Under the pieces are notes generated by a model. It saw only the letters and a list, made by a program, of their open reading frames with translations. It did no database searches and was not told the DNA's origin. A stretch of 64,000 nucleotides of DNA. Source: Algoriphagus iocasae (GTDB lineage Bacteria > Bacteroidota > Bacteroidia > Cytophagales > Cyclobacteriaceae). How positions within the stretch are numbered: position 1 is the first letter of the stretch; every line of letters starts with the position of its first letter. Shown piece after piece: positions 55,492-63,723 of this stretch. A program made the translations under genes and the position numbers. The DNA lies in NCBI RefSeq assembly GCF_014206875.1, contig NZ_JACIJO010000002.1:372001-436000 (forward strand), given 5' to 3'.

Positions 55492-56546
55492 TGAAAGTTA
55501 TTTACAATAAAATTTTCGTGTTGAGCCTTTTTTGCTTTTCCTTTCTATGTATTCAAAAGAGCTATGCATGTGACAGTTGCAATTTCTTCGAATATAGCTT
55601 GCTCCAAAACAAAAGTTACCTGGGAGTTTTCTATAGATATCGAGGGTTCAATGATTACAAAAGTTATACTTCTGTATCTCCTTCAGCGCAATCTATTCTG
55701 ACTTACCCTCAACAACTTTCTACAAAGCTGCTTCCCGGAAATTATCCGATCGTAATGCATGAGCCCGAAGGGAATAATCTTTATGTGAAGAAATCCAAAG
55801 AGGATTTTGAAACTTATCAGACCATTGAAATAAGAGGAAATATAACGGTCAGAAATAAATGGAACTTCACTGCTGTTTTGCCATATGAGTTTAACAAAGT
55901 TTACTATGAAGAGTATCTAGACTTACCAAATCCAACAAGAGACACTACTCTTTTTGTCCAAGGTTGGGGAGATCTGACTTTAGCAGGGGATTATATTTGG
56001 TTGATTTATAAGCAAAAATCCCGGCATACTATTCGGCCTGGATTTGCTATTAATCTTCCCACTGGACAGGCATTGATCAAATCCAATAATGAATCGGATG
56101 CATATTTTGATCCTATCATTCAACCTGGAAAGAAAGCTTTCGCCTTTATACCAAGAATCAACTATCAATGGTTTTTAAACAATCAAGGGGTGAATGGTGG
56201 AGTAAGTTATCAATTGAGTACTGAGGGTGCCCAAAACTATCAGGCTGGAAATAGTTTCAATGCTTATGCGATTTATTTCCACCAGTTTCAGGCAGGTGAA
56301 AAGATACTTTTAGCTCCAAATGCTGGGTTCTATTATGAAGCTTCGCAAAAAGATTTGTGGCAAGGCTTAGAACAGAATCTGACAGGAGGAAAGATAGCAT
56401 TTGCACAAATCGGGCTAGACCTTAACATGACCCAAACCACACTAAATCTGGTTTATCAGCATCCAATTTCCCAGAATCTTAATGGCAATCAAATTCTTCA
56501 TTCGAGTAGATTAAGTGTGGGGATCATCCGAAATTTTAAGCTTTAA
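55491..56546 (+). CDS. Outer membrane beta-barrel protein of the MbnP operon
   Basis: A 351-residue exported protein. A signal peptide (about 1-26, ending KSYACDSC) is followed by a Cys-x2-Cys pair at the mature N-terminus (CDSC). Beta-barrel strands with alternating aromatic residues run to the end (SVGIIRNFKL). The family is a transport-related outer membrane barrel common next to MbnP genes in Bacteroidota, with no known substrate. It overlaps the peroxidase gene by one base, so it is co-translated. The cysteine pair may bind metal in the periplasm. Confidence 0.7.
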   Translation: MKVIYNKIFVLSLFCFSFLCIQKSYACDSCNFFEYSLLQNKSYLGVFYRYRGFNDYKSYTSVSPSAQSILTYPQQLSTKLLPGNYPIVMHEPEGNNLYVKKSKEDFETYQTIEIRGNITVRNKWNFTAVLPYEFNKVYYEEYLDLPNPTRDTTLFVQGWGDLTLAGDYIWLIYKQKSRHTIRPGFAINLPTGQALIKSNNESDAYFDPIIQPGKKAFAFIPRINYQWFLNNQGVNGGVSYQLSTEGAQNYQAGNSFNAYAIYFHQFQAGEKILLAPNAGFYYEASQKDLWQGLEQNLTGGKIAFAQIGLDLNMTQTTLNLVYQHPISQNLNGNQILHSSRLSVGIIRNFKL

Positions 56547-56565
56547 AATTGGAATTGAATCAAAA

Positions 56566-56592
56566 CAAAAAAGGCCTCGATTGAGGCCTTTT
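56566..56592. terminator. Bidirectional terminator after the MbnP operon
   Basis: A 10-bp inverted repeat (56569-56578 with 56583-56592), loop GATT, A-rich before and T-rich after, between the OMP gene and the OmpA fragment on the other strand. Confidence 0.88.
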
Positions 56593-56626
56593 CGTTTATT
56601 TTGTATTCTATGTAATCGGATGGATT

Positions 56627-57094
56627 TTACATCACGTCTACTTTTTTCTGTCTACCAGAGTAGGTAAACTGGGACTTGCCCACTCTCAGTTCGGTCCTTC
56701 TGTTCAGCTGGTGCATCGCAGGGGTACAGGTCACCTCGTTGCAGTCATGCACCGGTCTGGTCTCCCCGAACCAGGTCTCTTCCATCCTGTTCTCCTCGAT
56801 TCCTCGCTTGGTCAGGTAGGCTTTCACTGCATCCGCTCTTCTTTCCGATAAGGCCTTGTTGTATTCCTCATCTCCCCGCTGGTCGGTATGCCCCTCGATG
56901 TACAGCATCAGGTTCGGCATGCGCTTCAGCATGATCGCCGTACGCTCCAGCTCCTTCTTGTGCACACTTCTCAGCATGCTCTTGTCAAAGTCAAAATAGC
57001 GAAGACTTGAGATTGGATACAATTGAAGATCGAGTAATTCAGCAAAAAATTCTAAATGTAAAAGGGCTTGCTTTACAATTTGATACCAAAACAA
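56627..57094 (-). pseudogene. Truncated OmpA-family C-terminal domain (remnant)
   Basis: The frame encodes 155 residues, of which about 32-145 are a complete OmpA peptidoglycan-binding domain: FDFDKSMLRSVHKKELER near 34-51, IEGHTDQRGDEEYNKALSER near 65-85, and HQLNRRTEL near the end. The first ~30 residues do not resemble OmpA and there is no signal peptide. The body of the protein that normally precedes this domain (PD40 or barrel part) is missing, so this is the 3' end of a broken gene. Bases about 56680-56990 are visibly richer in G and C than their surroundings and use GC-rich codons (CTG, CGC, GTC), unlike the neighbouring genes. That suggests foreign origin or rearrangement. Confidence 0.6.
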
Positions 57095-57526
57095 TTCAAC
57101 TAAACAAGAATTTTTGAAAATTAGGAATTTCCACAGGTAAATTCCATAAGAAAAAGAAATTAATACTTACAAATCTGCTTCTTGATTCAGGAAAATCTGT
57201 GCATGAGTTAGCCGTTCAGGTAAAGAATTTTCCATATTTTACTAGAAAGGAATTTAACCTGTAAATCTATGTCATTCTTAAAAAAATCAACTTCATATTT
57301 TTAAGATTTCATAAAAACACTACTTGGACATGCATTGTGTCCATCTATTTAAAAAATATCTTTTCACTCCTGAAACGCTCCTATTTAGAGTTGAAAAATC
57401 CCGATTTGATTTCTATCAAAAAAAATTATACCTATTCTCTTTATTACCTCTAAAAAATTAACTTTTACCAGAATAAATATCCGATTAGATAATTACCAAA
57501 AAATTAAAGGAGTGAAATAATGTAGC
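57095..57526. other. AT-rich gap between the OmpA remnant and the aldehyde dehydrogenase gene
   Basis: 432 bases with poly-A and poly-T stretches and no coding frame of note. I looked for the missing part of the OmpA gene on the minus strand and saw no recognisable protein segment. Confidence 0.5.
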
Positions 57527-58957
57527 ATGCCTGAAAAACAACATCCCACCTTGGAAGAACTACGAAATATCTTTGATCTACAATTAGAATCTTCTTTAAA
57601 ATGGAGACAATCCACAGCCGCAGATCGAATTAAAAAACTCGAAACAATTCGCAAATGGATCTTTAAAAATCAGAAAAGGATAAAATCTGCGCTTTATGAA
57701 GATTTTAAAAAACCATTCCCAGAAACTGAACTCAGCGAGATATTCCCAATTACTATTGAGATAAATCATGCAATAAAAAATCTTAAGCATTGGATGAAAC
57801 CAAAAAAAGTGGATTCCAGCCTATCAATGTTGGGTACCAAAGGCAAAATTTATTTTGAACCTAAAGGTGCTTCTTTGATTATCAGTCCATGGAACTATCC
57901 TTTTAATCTCGCGATTGGACCATTGGTTTCAGCTCTGGCTGCAGGATGTCCAGTAATACTAAAACCATCGGAGCTGACCCCCCATACATCAGGTTTGATC
58001 GAAAATATGATTGACGAGCTATTTGATAAATCTGAGGTTGCTGTTATTCAAGGAGGAGTTGAGGTTTCTCAAAGGCTTCTTGAATTACCTTTCGACCATA
58101 TTTTTTTTACTGGTAGTCCAGCAGTTGGCAAAAAAATAATGGAGGCCGCTTCCAAGAACTTAAGTTCCGTGACTTTAGAATTGGGTGGAAAATCACCAAC
58201 TATCGTGCATAATACAGCTGACATCAAAGATGCAGCAGAAAAAATTGTGTCGGGCAAATTTCTGAATTGTGGACAGACTTGTATCGCTCCGGATTATCTG
58301 CTTGTTCATGAAGAGGTAAAAGAACACTTCATGATGGAATTAAAAGTTGCTATCAAAAAGATGTACGATCCTGAAATGAAGGGTTTAGAACATTCTGAAG
58401 ACTTGGCCAGAATCATCAATCTAAAAAACTATCAACGCCTGCTGACTTTATTAAATGACGCCAAAAATAAAGGAGCTAAGATTGAATTTGGAGGAAAAAG
58501 CGATCCGGAGACATTATATATAGAACCTACATTGGTTGGTGATTTAAACGACTCAATGACAATCCTTGATGAAGAAATTTTTGGTCCTATTCTTCCAATT
58601 CTAACTTATAAAAAACTCGAGAAAGCAATTTCACTTATCAATTCAAAACCAAAACCTCTGGCACTGTATTATTTTGGAAAGGACGATGAAGCATATAAAG
58701 AAGTGCTACATCAAACAAGTTCAGGCAATGTCATGCTAAATGACTGTGTACTTCATTTCCTTCACCCCAACCTTCCATTTGGAGGAGTCAATAATAGTGG
58801 CATAGGAAAATCACATGGGTATTTTGGATATCTTGCTTTTTCCAATGAAAAAGGTGTTTTGAAACAACGGGTTGGTTTAAATAATTCGACTCTCATCAAA
58901 CCCCCTTATGATCTTAAAACAAAAAAAATTATTTCAACTTTAATCAAATGGCTATGA
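57527..58957 (+). CDS. Aldehyde dehydrogenase family protein
   Basis: A 476-residue NAD(P)-dependent aldehyde dehydrogenase, without signal peptide. The general base Glu218 sits in LELGGKSPTIV and the nucleophile Cys252 in NCGQTCIAPDYLL. ISPWNYPFNLAIGPLVSALAAG near 115-136 is the cofactor-binding segment. The fold-ending ALYYFGKDD and NSGIGKSHGYFGYLAFSNEKG show it belongs to the class that includes fatty and aromatic aldehyde dehydrogenases with a C-terminal hydrophobic tail (LIKWL). It overlaps the esterase gene by 10 bases and is likely in an operon with it. The substrate is not known. Confidence 0.9.
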   Translation: MPEKQHPTLEELRNIFDLQLESSLKWRQSTAADRIKKLETIRKWIFKNQKRIKSALYEDFKKPFPETELSEIFPITIEINHAIKNLKHWMKPKKVDSSLSMLGTKGKIYFEPKGASLIISPWNYPFNLAIGPLVSALAAGCPVILKPSELTPHTSGLIENMIDELFDKSEVAVIQGGVEVSQRLLELPFDHIFFTGSPAVGKKIMEAASKNLSSVTLELGGKSPTIVHNTADIKDAAEKIVSGKFLNCGQTCIAPDYLLVHEEVKEHFMMELKVAIKKMYDPEMKGLEHSEDLARIINLKNYQRLLTLLNDAKNKGAKIEFGGKSDPETLYIEPTLVGDLNDSMTILDEEIFGPILPILTYKKLEKAISLINSKPKPLALYYFGKDDEAYKEVLHQTSSGNVMLNDCVLHFLHPNLPFGGVNNSGIGKSHGYFGYLAFSNEKGVLKQRVGLNNSTLIKPPYDLKTKKIISTLIKWL

Positions 58958-59820
58958 AGATCCATGTTTTTAAAATTCGCTTTTTACTGATTGCCTCACT
59001 TTCAATTCTCTTTTTTACATGTAACAATGATTCTGAATCCCCTTCCAAAGAATTAGAGGCAATTGATATCCTTAATGAATCTTATGGAACAGATGTGGCA
59101 AATTCAATGGATGTTTATCTTCCTGCTGGAAGAAGCACTTCCGAAACACCACTCTTTATATATATACATGGAGGCGGATGGAATAGTGGAGACAAAAGCG
59201 AAATCCTTGTTTTTAGAAGTTTAATCGAATCAGCCTTCCAAGGGTATGCAATTATCTCATTAAATTATAGTCTATACAACTTAAATACAGGTACGGGGCA
59301 GTTTCCAGCTCAGGAAAATGATGTCATGGACGCAATCAGCTATATCTTATCCAAAACCGATGAATGGAACGTTTCTAACAAAATCATCCTTGCCGGCGCT
59401 AGTGCAGGCGGACATTTAGCGCTACTTCATAGCTATAAACATCAGAATGTCGGAAACATCCAAGCTGTTTTGGCGCTTTTCCCGCCAACAGACTTAACAA
59501 GCCTATTCGAATTCAACACCCTTACTCAGCAGGGGCTTCAATTACTATTAAGTGGAACTCCTGAAAGTAATCCCGATGCTTATGCGATGTCAAGTCCAAT
59601 TACTTATGTGACGCCAAACAGTATTCCTACTGCCTTTTTTCATGGATCTGCAGACGTCGTAGTACCTGTTTCACAAAGTGAGCTTCTGGCAGAAAAATTA
59701 GAGGAGAACAATGTCTCTTATTATTTTGAATCCTATCCTGGGGAGGGCCATGGTCTGGATTTTAAATCATATGCCGAGGCCATTCAAAAAGCCGCTGATT
59801 TTATTAATGAAGAGCTATAA
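58948..59820 (+). CDS. Exported alpha/beta-hydrolase esterase lipoprotein
   Basis: A 290-residue carboxylesterase-like protein. The start at 58948 lies within the aldehyde dehydrogenase end; a second ATG at 58954 is possible. A signal peptide with lipobox FFTC is followed by the oxyanion motif IHGGGWNSG near 75-83, the nucleophile GASAGGH near 150, an Asp in FHGSADVVVP near 230-240 and the His in GEGHGLDF near 265. These features match BD-FAE/hormone-sensitive-lipase-type esterases acting on ester-linked sugars or short esters in the periplasm. It probably releases a product processed by the dehydrogenase encoded upstream; that is inferred. Confidence 0.87.
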   Translation: MAMKIHVFKIRFLLIASLSILFFTCNNDSESPSKELEAIDILNESYGTDVANSMDVYLPAGRSTSETPLFIYIHGGGWNSGDKSEILVFRSLIESAFQGYAIISLNYSLYNLNTGTGQFPAQENDVMDAISYILSKTDEWNVSNKIILAGASAGGHLALLHSYKHQNVGNIQAVLALFPPTDLTSLFEFNTLTQQGLQLLLSGTPESNPDAYAMSSPITYVTPNSIPTAFFHGSADVVVPVSQSELLAEKLEENNVSYYFESYPGEGHGLDFKSYAEAIQKAADFINEEL

Positions 59821-59823
59821 AAA

Positions 59824-59853
59824 AACCCCGCTTTTTGCGGGGTTACCTTTTTT
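59824..59853 (+). terminator. Terminator after the esterase gene
   Basis: An 8-bp GC-rich inverted repeat (59824-59831 with 59837-59844), loop TTTTT, followed shortly by a T run. It lies four bases after the stop. Confidence 0.85.
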
Positions 59854-60086
59854 CAGACTCTTTCTAGTCCCGTAGACTTTGCCCTCGATTTGATGGCAGT
59901 TACTACTTTTTCCGAAGGTTGAAGCTTGATTTGGTCCAATTGTTCCAAAGTGCTCAGCATTTCCACATATTCTTGCATCAAAGACTCATCCTGATGCAAG
60001 GCTTGCACTAATTTCTCTTGTTCAACCTCCGTCATTTCCTGATAAATATATCTTATCAGGTCATTTGGGGTAAATAGTTTTATCAT
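59853..60086 (-). CDS. Small protein downstream of an ECF sigma factor gene
   Basis: A 77-residue acidic helical protein with the core TPNDLIRYIYQEMTEVEQEK and a C-terminal segment KVVTAIKSRAKSTGLERV, without a membrane segment. It overlaps the end of the sigma factor gene by 26 bases, so the two are translationally coupled. A small anti-sigma or co-regulator role is plausible from position. It lacks the zinc-binding HxxxCxxC motif of ZAS anti-sigma factors. Confidence 0.7.
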   Translation of the reverse strand: MIKLFTPNDLIRYIYQEMTEVEQEKLVQALHQDESLMQEYVEMLSTLEQLDQIKLQPSEKVVTAIKSRAKSTGLERV

Positions 60087-60663
60087 AGGCTACATTAAGG
60101 TGTTTCATCTTTTTTCTTAAATGTATCAAGGCATACCGCATTCTTCCTAAAGCGGTATTAATACTTACTCCTGTTTGATCTGCTATCTCCTGAAAACTCA
60201 AATCCAAGTAATGTCTCATTATGAGCACTTGTTTTTGAGCTTCTGGAAGTTCTTCGATCAGCCTCTTGACCAATTCGATGGTTTCATCTCTCATTTGCCG
60301 GTCTTCAAAAGTTTCTTCGGCAAATCTTAGAGAGTTGAAAATATTGGACCCATCTTCCATTTGGATCATCGGATACCTTTTAGCTTTTCTAAAATGGTCG
60401 ATCGCCAAATTATGTGCGATTCGCATCACCCAAGGCTGGAACTTCCCTTCCTCATTGTATTTGTCTGAATTGAGTGTTTTCACAACTTTTACAAATACTT
60501 CCTGCAACAAATCTTCAGCAATTGCCTGATCCTTAACGATCAGGAAAATTGTGGTATATAACTTACTCTGGTACCTATCTACCAAAAGATCAAAGGCAGC
60601 TTCGTTTCCACTTCGATACTGAGCGATCAACTCGCTGTCTTGAGGTCCTTTTCTTTTACTCAT
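60061..60663 (-). CDS. ECF-type RNA polymerase sigma factor
   Basis: A 200-residue group 4 sigma factor. The ATG at 60663 is chosen because the upstream extension uses a TTG. Sigma region 2 (FDLLVDRYQSKLYTTIFLIVKD, then EDLLQEVFVKVVKTL) lies at about 25-65. Region 4 near 140-190 (PEAQKQVLIMRHYLDLSFQE, then GVSINTALGRMRYA) has the helix-turn-helix that reads the -35 region. It overlaps the downstream small protein by 26 bases. ECF sigma factors respond to envelope or stress signals; the signal here is unknown. Confidence 0.9.
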   Translation of the reverse strand: MSKRKGPQDSELIAQYRSGNEAAFDLLVDRYQSKLYTTIFLIVKDQAIAEDLLQEVFVKVVKTLNSDKYNEEGKFQPWVMRIAHNLAIDHFRKAKRYPMIQMEDGSNIFNSLRFAEETFEDRQMRDETIELVKRLIEELPEAQKQVLIMRHYLDLSFQEIADQTGVSINTALGRMRYALIHLRKKMKHLNVAYDKTIYPK

Positions 60664-61013
60664 CTTCAGTTGGTTTATGAACAACGTAGAAGTCTATACC
60701 ATAGTATTTATTTAGTATGAAACATAATGAAACAGTTTTAAAAATATGATTTCAAAATCTTCCCTGCAAAGAAAGCCAAGTTTTTTACTCAAGCAATTTT
60801 CATAAAGGACTCAAACAAAATTTCCTTTTGAGAATTATCAAAAAGACACAATTATTTGCCTACTTCTTCGGGAATGGTTTTCACAATTACCCAATGACCA
60901 TGCCAAAAAATGTTAAAATTTGGTCAAGATCTATACTAAATTCCCCTCCTTCAGTCGGGAGATTTACTGACCTTTGATTACCTTCGTGATTATTAAATAA
61001 AAAAATTTAGAAG
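60664..61013. other. Divergent region between sigma factor and DUF3127 genes
   Basis: 350 AT-rich bases with no gene. I found no clean promoter match in either direction, although the region must contain both start sites. Confidence 0.45.
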
Positions 61014-61367
61014 ATGGAATTAAGCGGAAAGATCATTCAAATATTACCAGAAGCAGGTGGTAATTCCAGAAATGGAAATGCATGGAGAAAGCAAGAATAC
61101 ATTTTAGAAACGGGTGGAAATTATCCTAAAAAAGTCTGCTTATCCATTTGGGGAGATAAAATTGATCAGTTCGCAATTCAAGTAGGTGAGCAAGTTACTT
61201 TGGGAGTTGATGTAGAAAGCCGTGAATACAATGGCAGATGGTATACAGATGTTAAAGCATATAAAGTAGACCGAACTGGCGCAGGAGCTCCTGCCCCATC
61301 ACAGAATTCAATGCCTGAAGTCAGCAGTTTTCATTCTGATAGCGACGAGGACACTTTGCCATTTTAA
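61014..61367 (+). CDS. DUF3127 single-stranded-DNA-binding-like protein
   Basis: A 117-residue soluble protein. The N-terminal OB-fold-like part is shown by MELSGKIIQILPEAGGNSRN near 1-20, then KKVCLSIWGDKIDQF and GVDVESREYNGRWYTDVKAY. The C-terminal tail ends SDEDTLPF, an acidic tip like that of SSB proteins, which recruits repair partners. It is probably a small Bacteroidota SSB-like protein. It is followed after 16 bases by the gene at 61384 and could be co-transcribed with it. Confidence 0.83.
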   Translation: MELSGKIIQILPEAGGNSRNGNAWRKQEYILETGGNYPKKVCLSIWGDKIDQFAIQVGEQVTLGVDVESREYNGRWYTDVKAYKVDRTGAGAPAPSQNSMPEVSSFHSDSDEDTLPF

Positions 61368-61383
61368 TTAATTAGAAGTACTC

Positions 61384-61839
61384 ATGTGGGATGATTTTGA
61401 TGAAAATTCGGACTGGGATGAAGATGGCGAAAGCTTTGAAGAGGAACAGAACCGAATTTACCGTCATCCTTTGATGGTAAAAGCAAAAGACATTGTAGGA
61501 TTGACGCATGCCTTGGTAGGAAGTCTCGATGAAGCCAGAAAAGAGTTGTATGGCGGAATCATGATGGAGGATGCCACCTTGATGAGCTCCAAATTTGCCG
61601 GAGCAGAGGCAATCGATGATTATGTTGCCAAAATGGAAAATGCCACCATCATGAAAGTTCATGCAAAAAGCCTAAGAGCAATGACTTTTCAATTAGCAGT
61701 AGAATCCACACATGCAGAAGAGCATCTTCAGTTATTAAGAGATGCAATCGAGGATTATAGGAAACTGTTTGTGGATTGGGTAAGAGGATTTGACTCGACA
61801 GAAAAATACGATGATGGCTGGGGAATCTTTACTGATTAA
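61384..61839 (+). CDS. Conserved helical protein of unknown function
   Basis: A 151-residue acidic helical protein with the N-terminal run MWDDFDENSDWDEDGESFEE and the helical body LTHALVGSLDEARKELYGGIM, then LRAMTFQLAVESTHAEEHLQ. No metal site, signal peptide or known domain is recognised. The gene follows the DUF3127 gene by 16 bases. Its last four bases overlap the small membrane protein encoded on the other strand. Confidence 0.72.
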   Translation: MWDDFDENSDWDEDGESFEEEQNRIYRHPLMVKAKDIVGLTHALVGSLDEARKELYGGIMMEDATLMSSKFAGAEAIDDYVAKMENATIMKVHAKSLRAMTFQLAVESTHAEEHLQLLRDAIEDYRKLFVDWVRGFDSTEKYDDGWGIFTD

Positions 61840-61985
61840 ATTTTCCCTCCACCGAAGCTAAATCCCATCCAAGCTCCAAATCCCATGAGGATTAATGTGA
61901 TGGCCACAAATAGAATGAGGATATTTAAAGGGACTTCCCAATCTTCACCCCCAACTTTAAATCGAATTGGTTTTTTCCAGTTCAT
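61836..61985 (-). CDS. Small 49-residue membrane protein
   Basis: Read on the minus strand from ATG at 61985 to TAA at 61836. It has a basic N-terminus (MNWKKPIRFKVGGEDWEV), one membrane helix of about 20 residues (LNILILFVAITLILMGFGAW), and a Gly-rich end. It falls between the purE terminator (61995-62020) and the convergent gene at 61384, with four bases of overlap. The dense hydrophobic helix after a charged start makes it a real candidate. Function is not known. Confidence 0.6.
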   Translation of the reverse strand: MNWKKPIRFKVGGEDWEVPLNILILFVAITLILMGFGAWMGFSFGGGKI

Positions 61986-61994
61986 ATGATAAAG

Positions 61995-62020
61995 AAAATG
62001 CGGCCTGAGAGCCGCATTTT
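61995..62020 (-). terminator. Terminator of the purEK operon
   Basis: A 10-bp inverted repeat (61995-62004 with 62011-62020), loop CTGAGA, directly after the purE stop on the minus strand. Confidence 0.85.
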
Positions 62021-62536
62021 TTATTTTTTCAAAATCTCTTTCCAGCCCTTTTCTTCGATTTGAGCTGCTGAAGCTTCTACTTTTTCTTTTAAAGTTGCTT
62101 TAAAAGAATCCATTTTAGCAGCTACTTCAGAATCAAATGCTCCGACTATTGAAGCTGCCAAAACCCCTGCGTTTTTGCCTCCATTCAAGGCCACAGTAGC
62201 CACTGGAATCCCAGATGGCATCTGGAGAATTGATAATATACTATCCCAGCCATCGATAGAGTTGGAACTTAAAATTGGGACTCCTATTACTGGAAGGCTT
62301 GTCAGAGATGCAACCATTCCAGGTAAATGTGCTGCTCCTCCAGCTCCTGCCACGATCACTTTTATGCCTCGCTCTCTGGCAGAACCAGCATAGTCTATCA
62401 TTCTTTGCGGAGTTCTATGTGCAGACACTACTGTCAGCTCATATCCTACACCCAGTTCTTCCAAAAATTGAGCTGCTTCAGCCATGATAGGAAGATCAGA
62501 CTGACTTCCCATAATTATTCCTACAGATGGTTTCAT
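62021..62536 (-). CDS. purE: N5-carboxyaminoimidazole ribonucleotide mutase
   Basis: Moves the carboxyl group from N5-CAIR to C4 to make CAIR in de novo purine synthesis. The 171-residue protein has the class I PurE signatures GIIMGSQSDLPIM near 6-18, SAHRTPQRM near 42-50, and AGAGGAAHLPGMVASLT near 66-82, which form the substrate pocket. It overlaps purK by one base, so the pair is coupled. The normal octameric class I enzyme is about 160-170 residues. Confidence 0.96.
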   Translation of the reverse strand: MKPSVGIIMGSQSDLPIMAEAAQFLEELGVGYELTVVSAHRTPQRMIDYAGSARERGIKVIVAGAGGAAHLPGMVASLTSLPVIGVPILSSNSIDGWDSILSILQMPSGIPVATVALNGGKNAGVLAASIVGAFDSEVAAKMDSFKATLKEKVEASAAQIEEKGWKEILKK

Positions 62537-63672
62537 TAGTTGGATTTGATTTTAATAAGATCCTTTATTTTCATGGCTTTCGCCTTCAGCTTTGTTACAT
62601 CTTCATCAAGAACAGTCACATGCCCCATTTTTCGAAAAGGCTTTGTCAATTTCTTTCCATATAAATGGATGTAAACACCCTTCTCTGCCAAAGCAGTTTC
62701 TTGACCTTCTACGATTGCGGGGCCAGTAAACCCTTCTTCTCCAAGCAAATTGATCATGGCTGCCGGGCATCTTAAATCAGGACTACCCAATGGCCAGTTC
62801 ATCACTGAACGCAAATGCTGCTCAAACTGCGAGGTGAAATTTGCCTCAATCGTATGGTGCCCACTATTATGTGGACGCGGCGCAATTTCATTGACTAAAA
62901 TCTCACCTTCTTTGGTGACAAACATTTCAACAGCCAGGATCCCAACCATTCCAAGTTTTAAAATGACATCTTTTGCTATTTCTTTGGCCTTTTCTTCAAC
63001 CTCTTCAGAAATATCCGCTGGCGCAAAAAGGAATTCTACCAAGTTTGCTGTCGGGTGAAAAGCGCATTCCACTGCTGGGTATACTGTTAATTCTCCAGCA
63101 GCATTTCTAGCAACTGTCACCGCAATTTCTTTGTCAAAGTCAATCAACTTCTCCAATAACCCAGGAGCATCAAATGCATTATCCAAATCTGCTTCACTTC
63201 TCAATACTTGAACACCTCTTCCATCATACCCTTCTTTTCCTAGTTTATTCACAGCAGGAAGGAAGGATTTATTGTGGATAACTTCTTCTTTATTTTCAGT
63301 CAGAATAAATTCAGCAGTAGGTATTGCATGTTGTTGATAAAATTGCTTCTGCTCTCTTTTATCTTGAATAAGCTTTAGAATATGAGGCTGTGGATAAACT
63401 TGTTTTCCCTCAGACTCCAATTTCATAAGTGCTTCGGTATTAACACTTTCAATTTCGACAGTGATCACATCACAATCTTGTCCAAACGCATAAACCGTAT
63501 CAAAATCCTTTAAAGAACCTACTGTAAATTTCTGACAAAGGTCTTTACAAGGAGCATTGGGATCCGGATCCAAAATGTGGATATCTTGGTTGTAATTGAT
63601 TGCTGATTGGATCAACATTCTTCCTAATTGTCCTCCACCGAGAACACCTAAAATTTGAGATTGACTAGCCAT
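62536..63672 (-). CDS. purK: N5-carboxyaminoimidazole ribonucleotide synthase
   Basis: The ATP-grasp enzyme that carboxylates AIR to N5-CAIR with bicarbonate. The 378-residue protein starts GVLGGGQLGRMLI near 9-21, the Gly-rich preATP-grasp motif. The ATP-grasp region has KLGKEGYDGRGVQVL near 140-160. The end shows NEIAPRPHNSGHHTIEA near 265-281. It works with PurE and shares the operon, ending one base inside purE. Confidence 0.95.
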   Translation of the reverse strand: MASQSQILGVLGGGQLGRMLIQSAINYNQDIHILDPDPNAPCKDLCQKFTVGSLKDFDTVYAFGQDCDVITVEIESVNTEALMKLESEGKQVYPQPHILKLIQDKREQKQFYQQHAIPTAEFILTENKEEVIHNKSFLPAVNKLGKEGYDGRGVQVLRSEADLDNAFDAPGLLEKLIDFDKEIAVTVARNAAGELTVYPAVECAFHPTANLVEFLFAPADISEEVEEKAKEIAKDVILKLGMVGILAVEMFVTKEGEILVNEIAPRPHNSGHHTIEANFTSQFEQHLRSVMNWPLGSPDLRCPAAMINLLGEEGFTGPAIVEGQETALAEKGVYIHLYGKKLTKPFRKMGHVTVLDEDVTKLKAKAMKIKDLIKIKSN

Positions 63673-63723
63673 ACGAATTATTGAAGCCCAAAAATACGAG
63701 AATCTAGGCGAAGGAAAAACCCT

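Noticed and set aside
52106..56546. Methanobactin precursor peptide gene near MbnP
   Set aside because: No small ORF with a Cys-rich core and leader was found on either strand around the operon. Only the larger cysteine protein at 52106 is present.
57095..57526. Lost N-terminal half of the OmpA gene upstream of the fragment
   Set aside because: No in-frame or out-of-frame segment resembling the missing domain could be seen.
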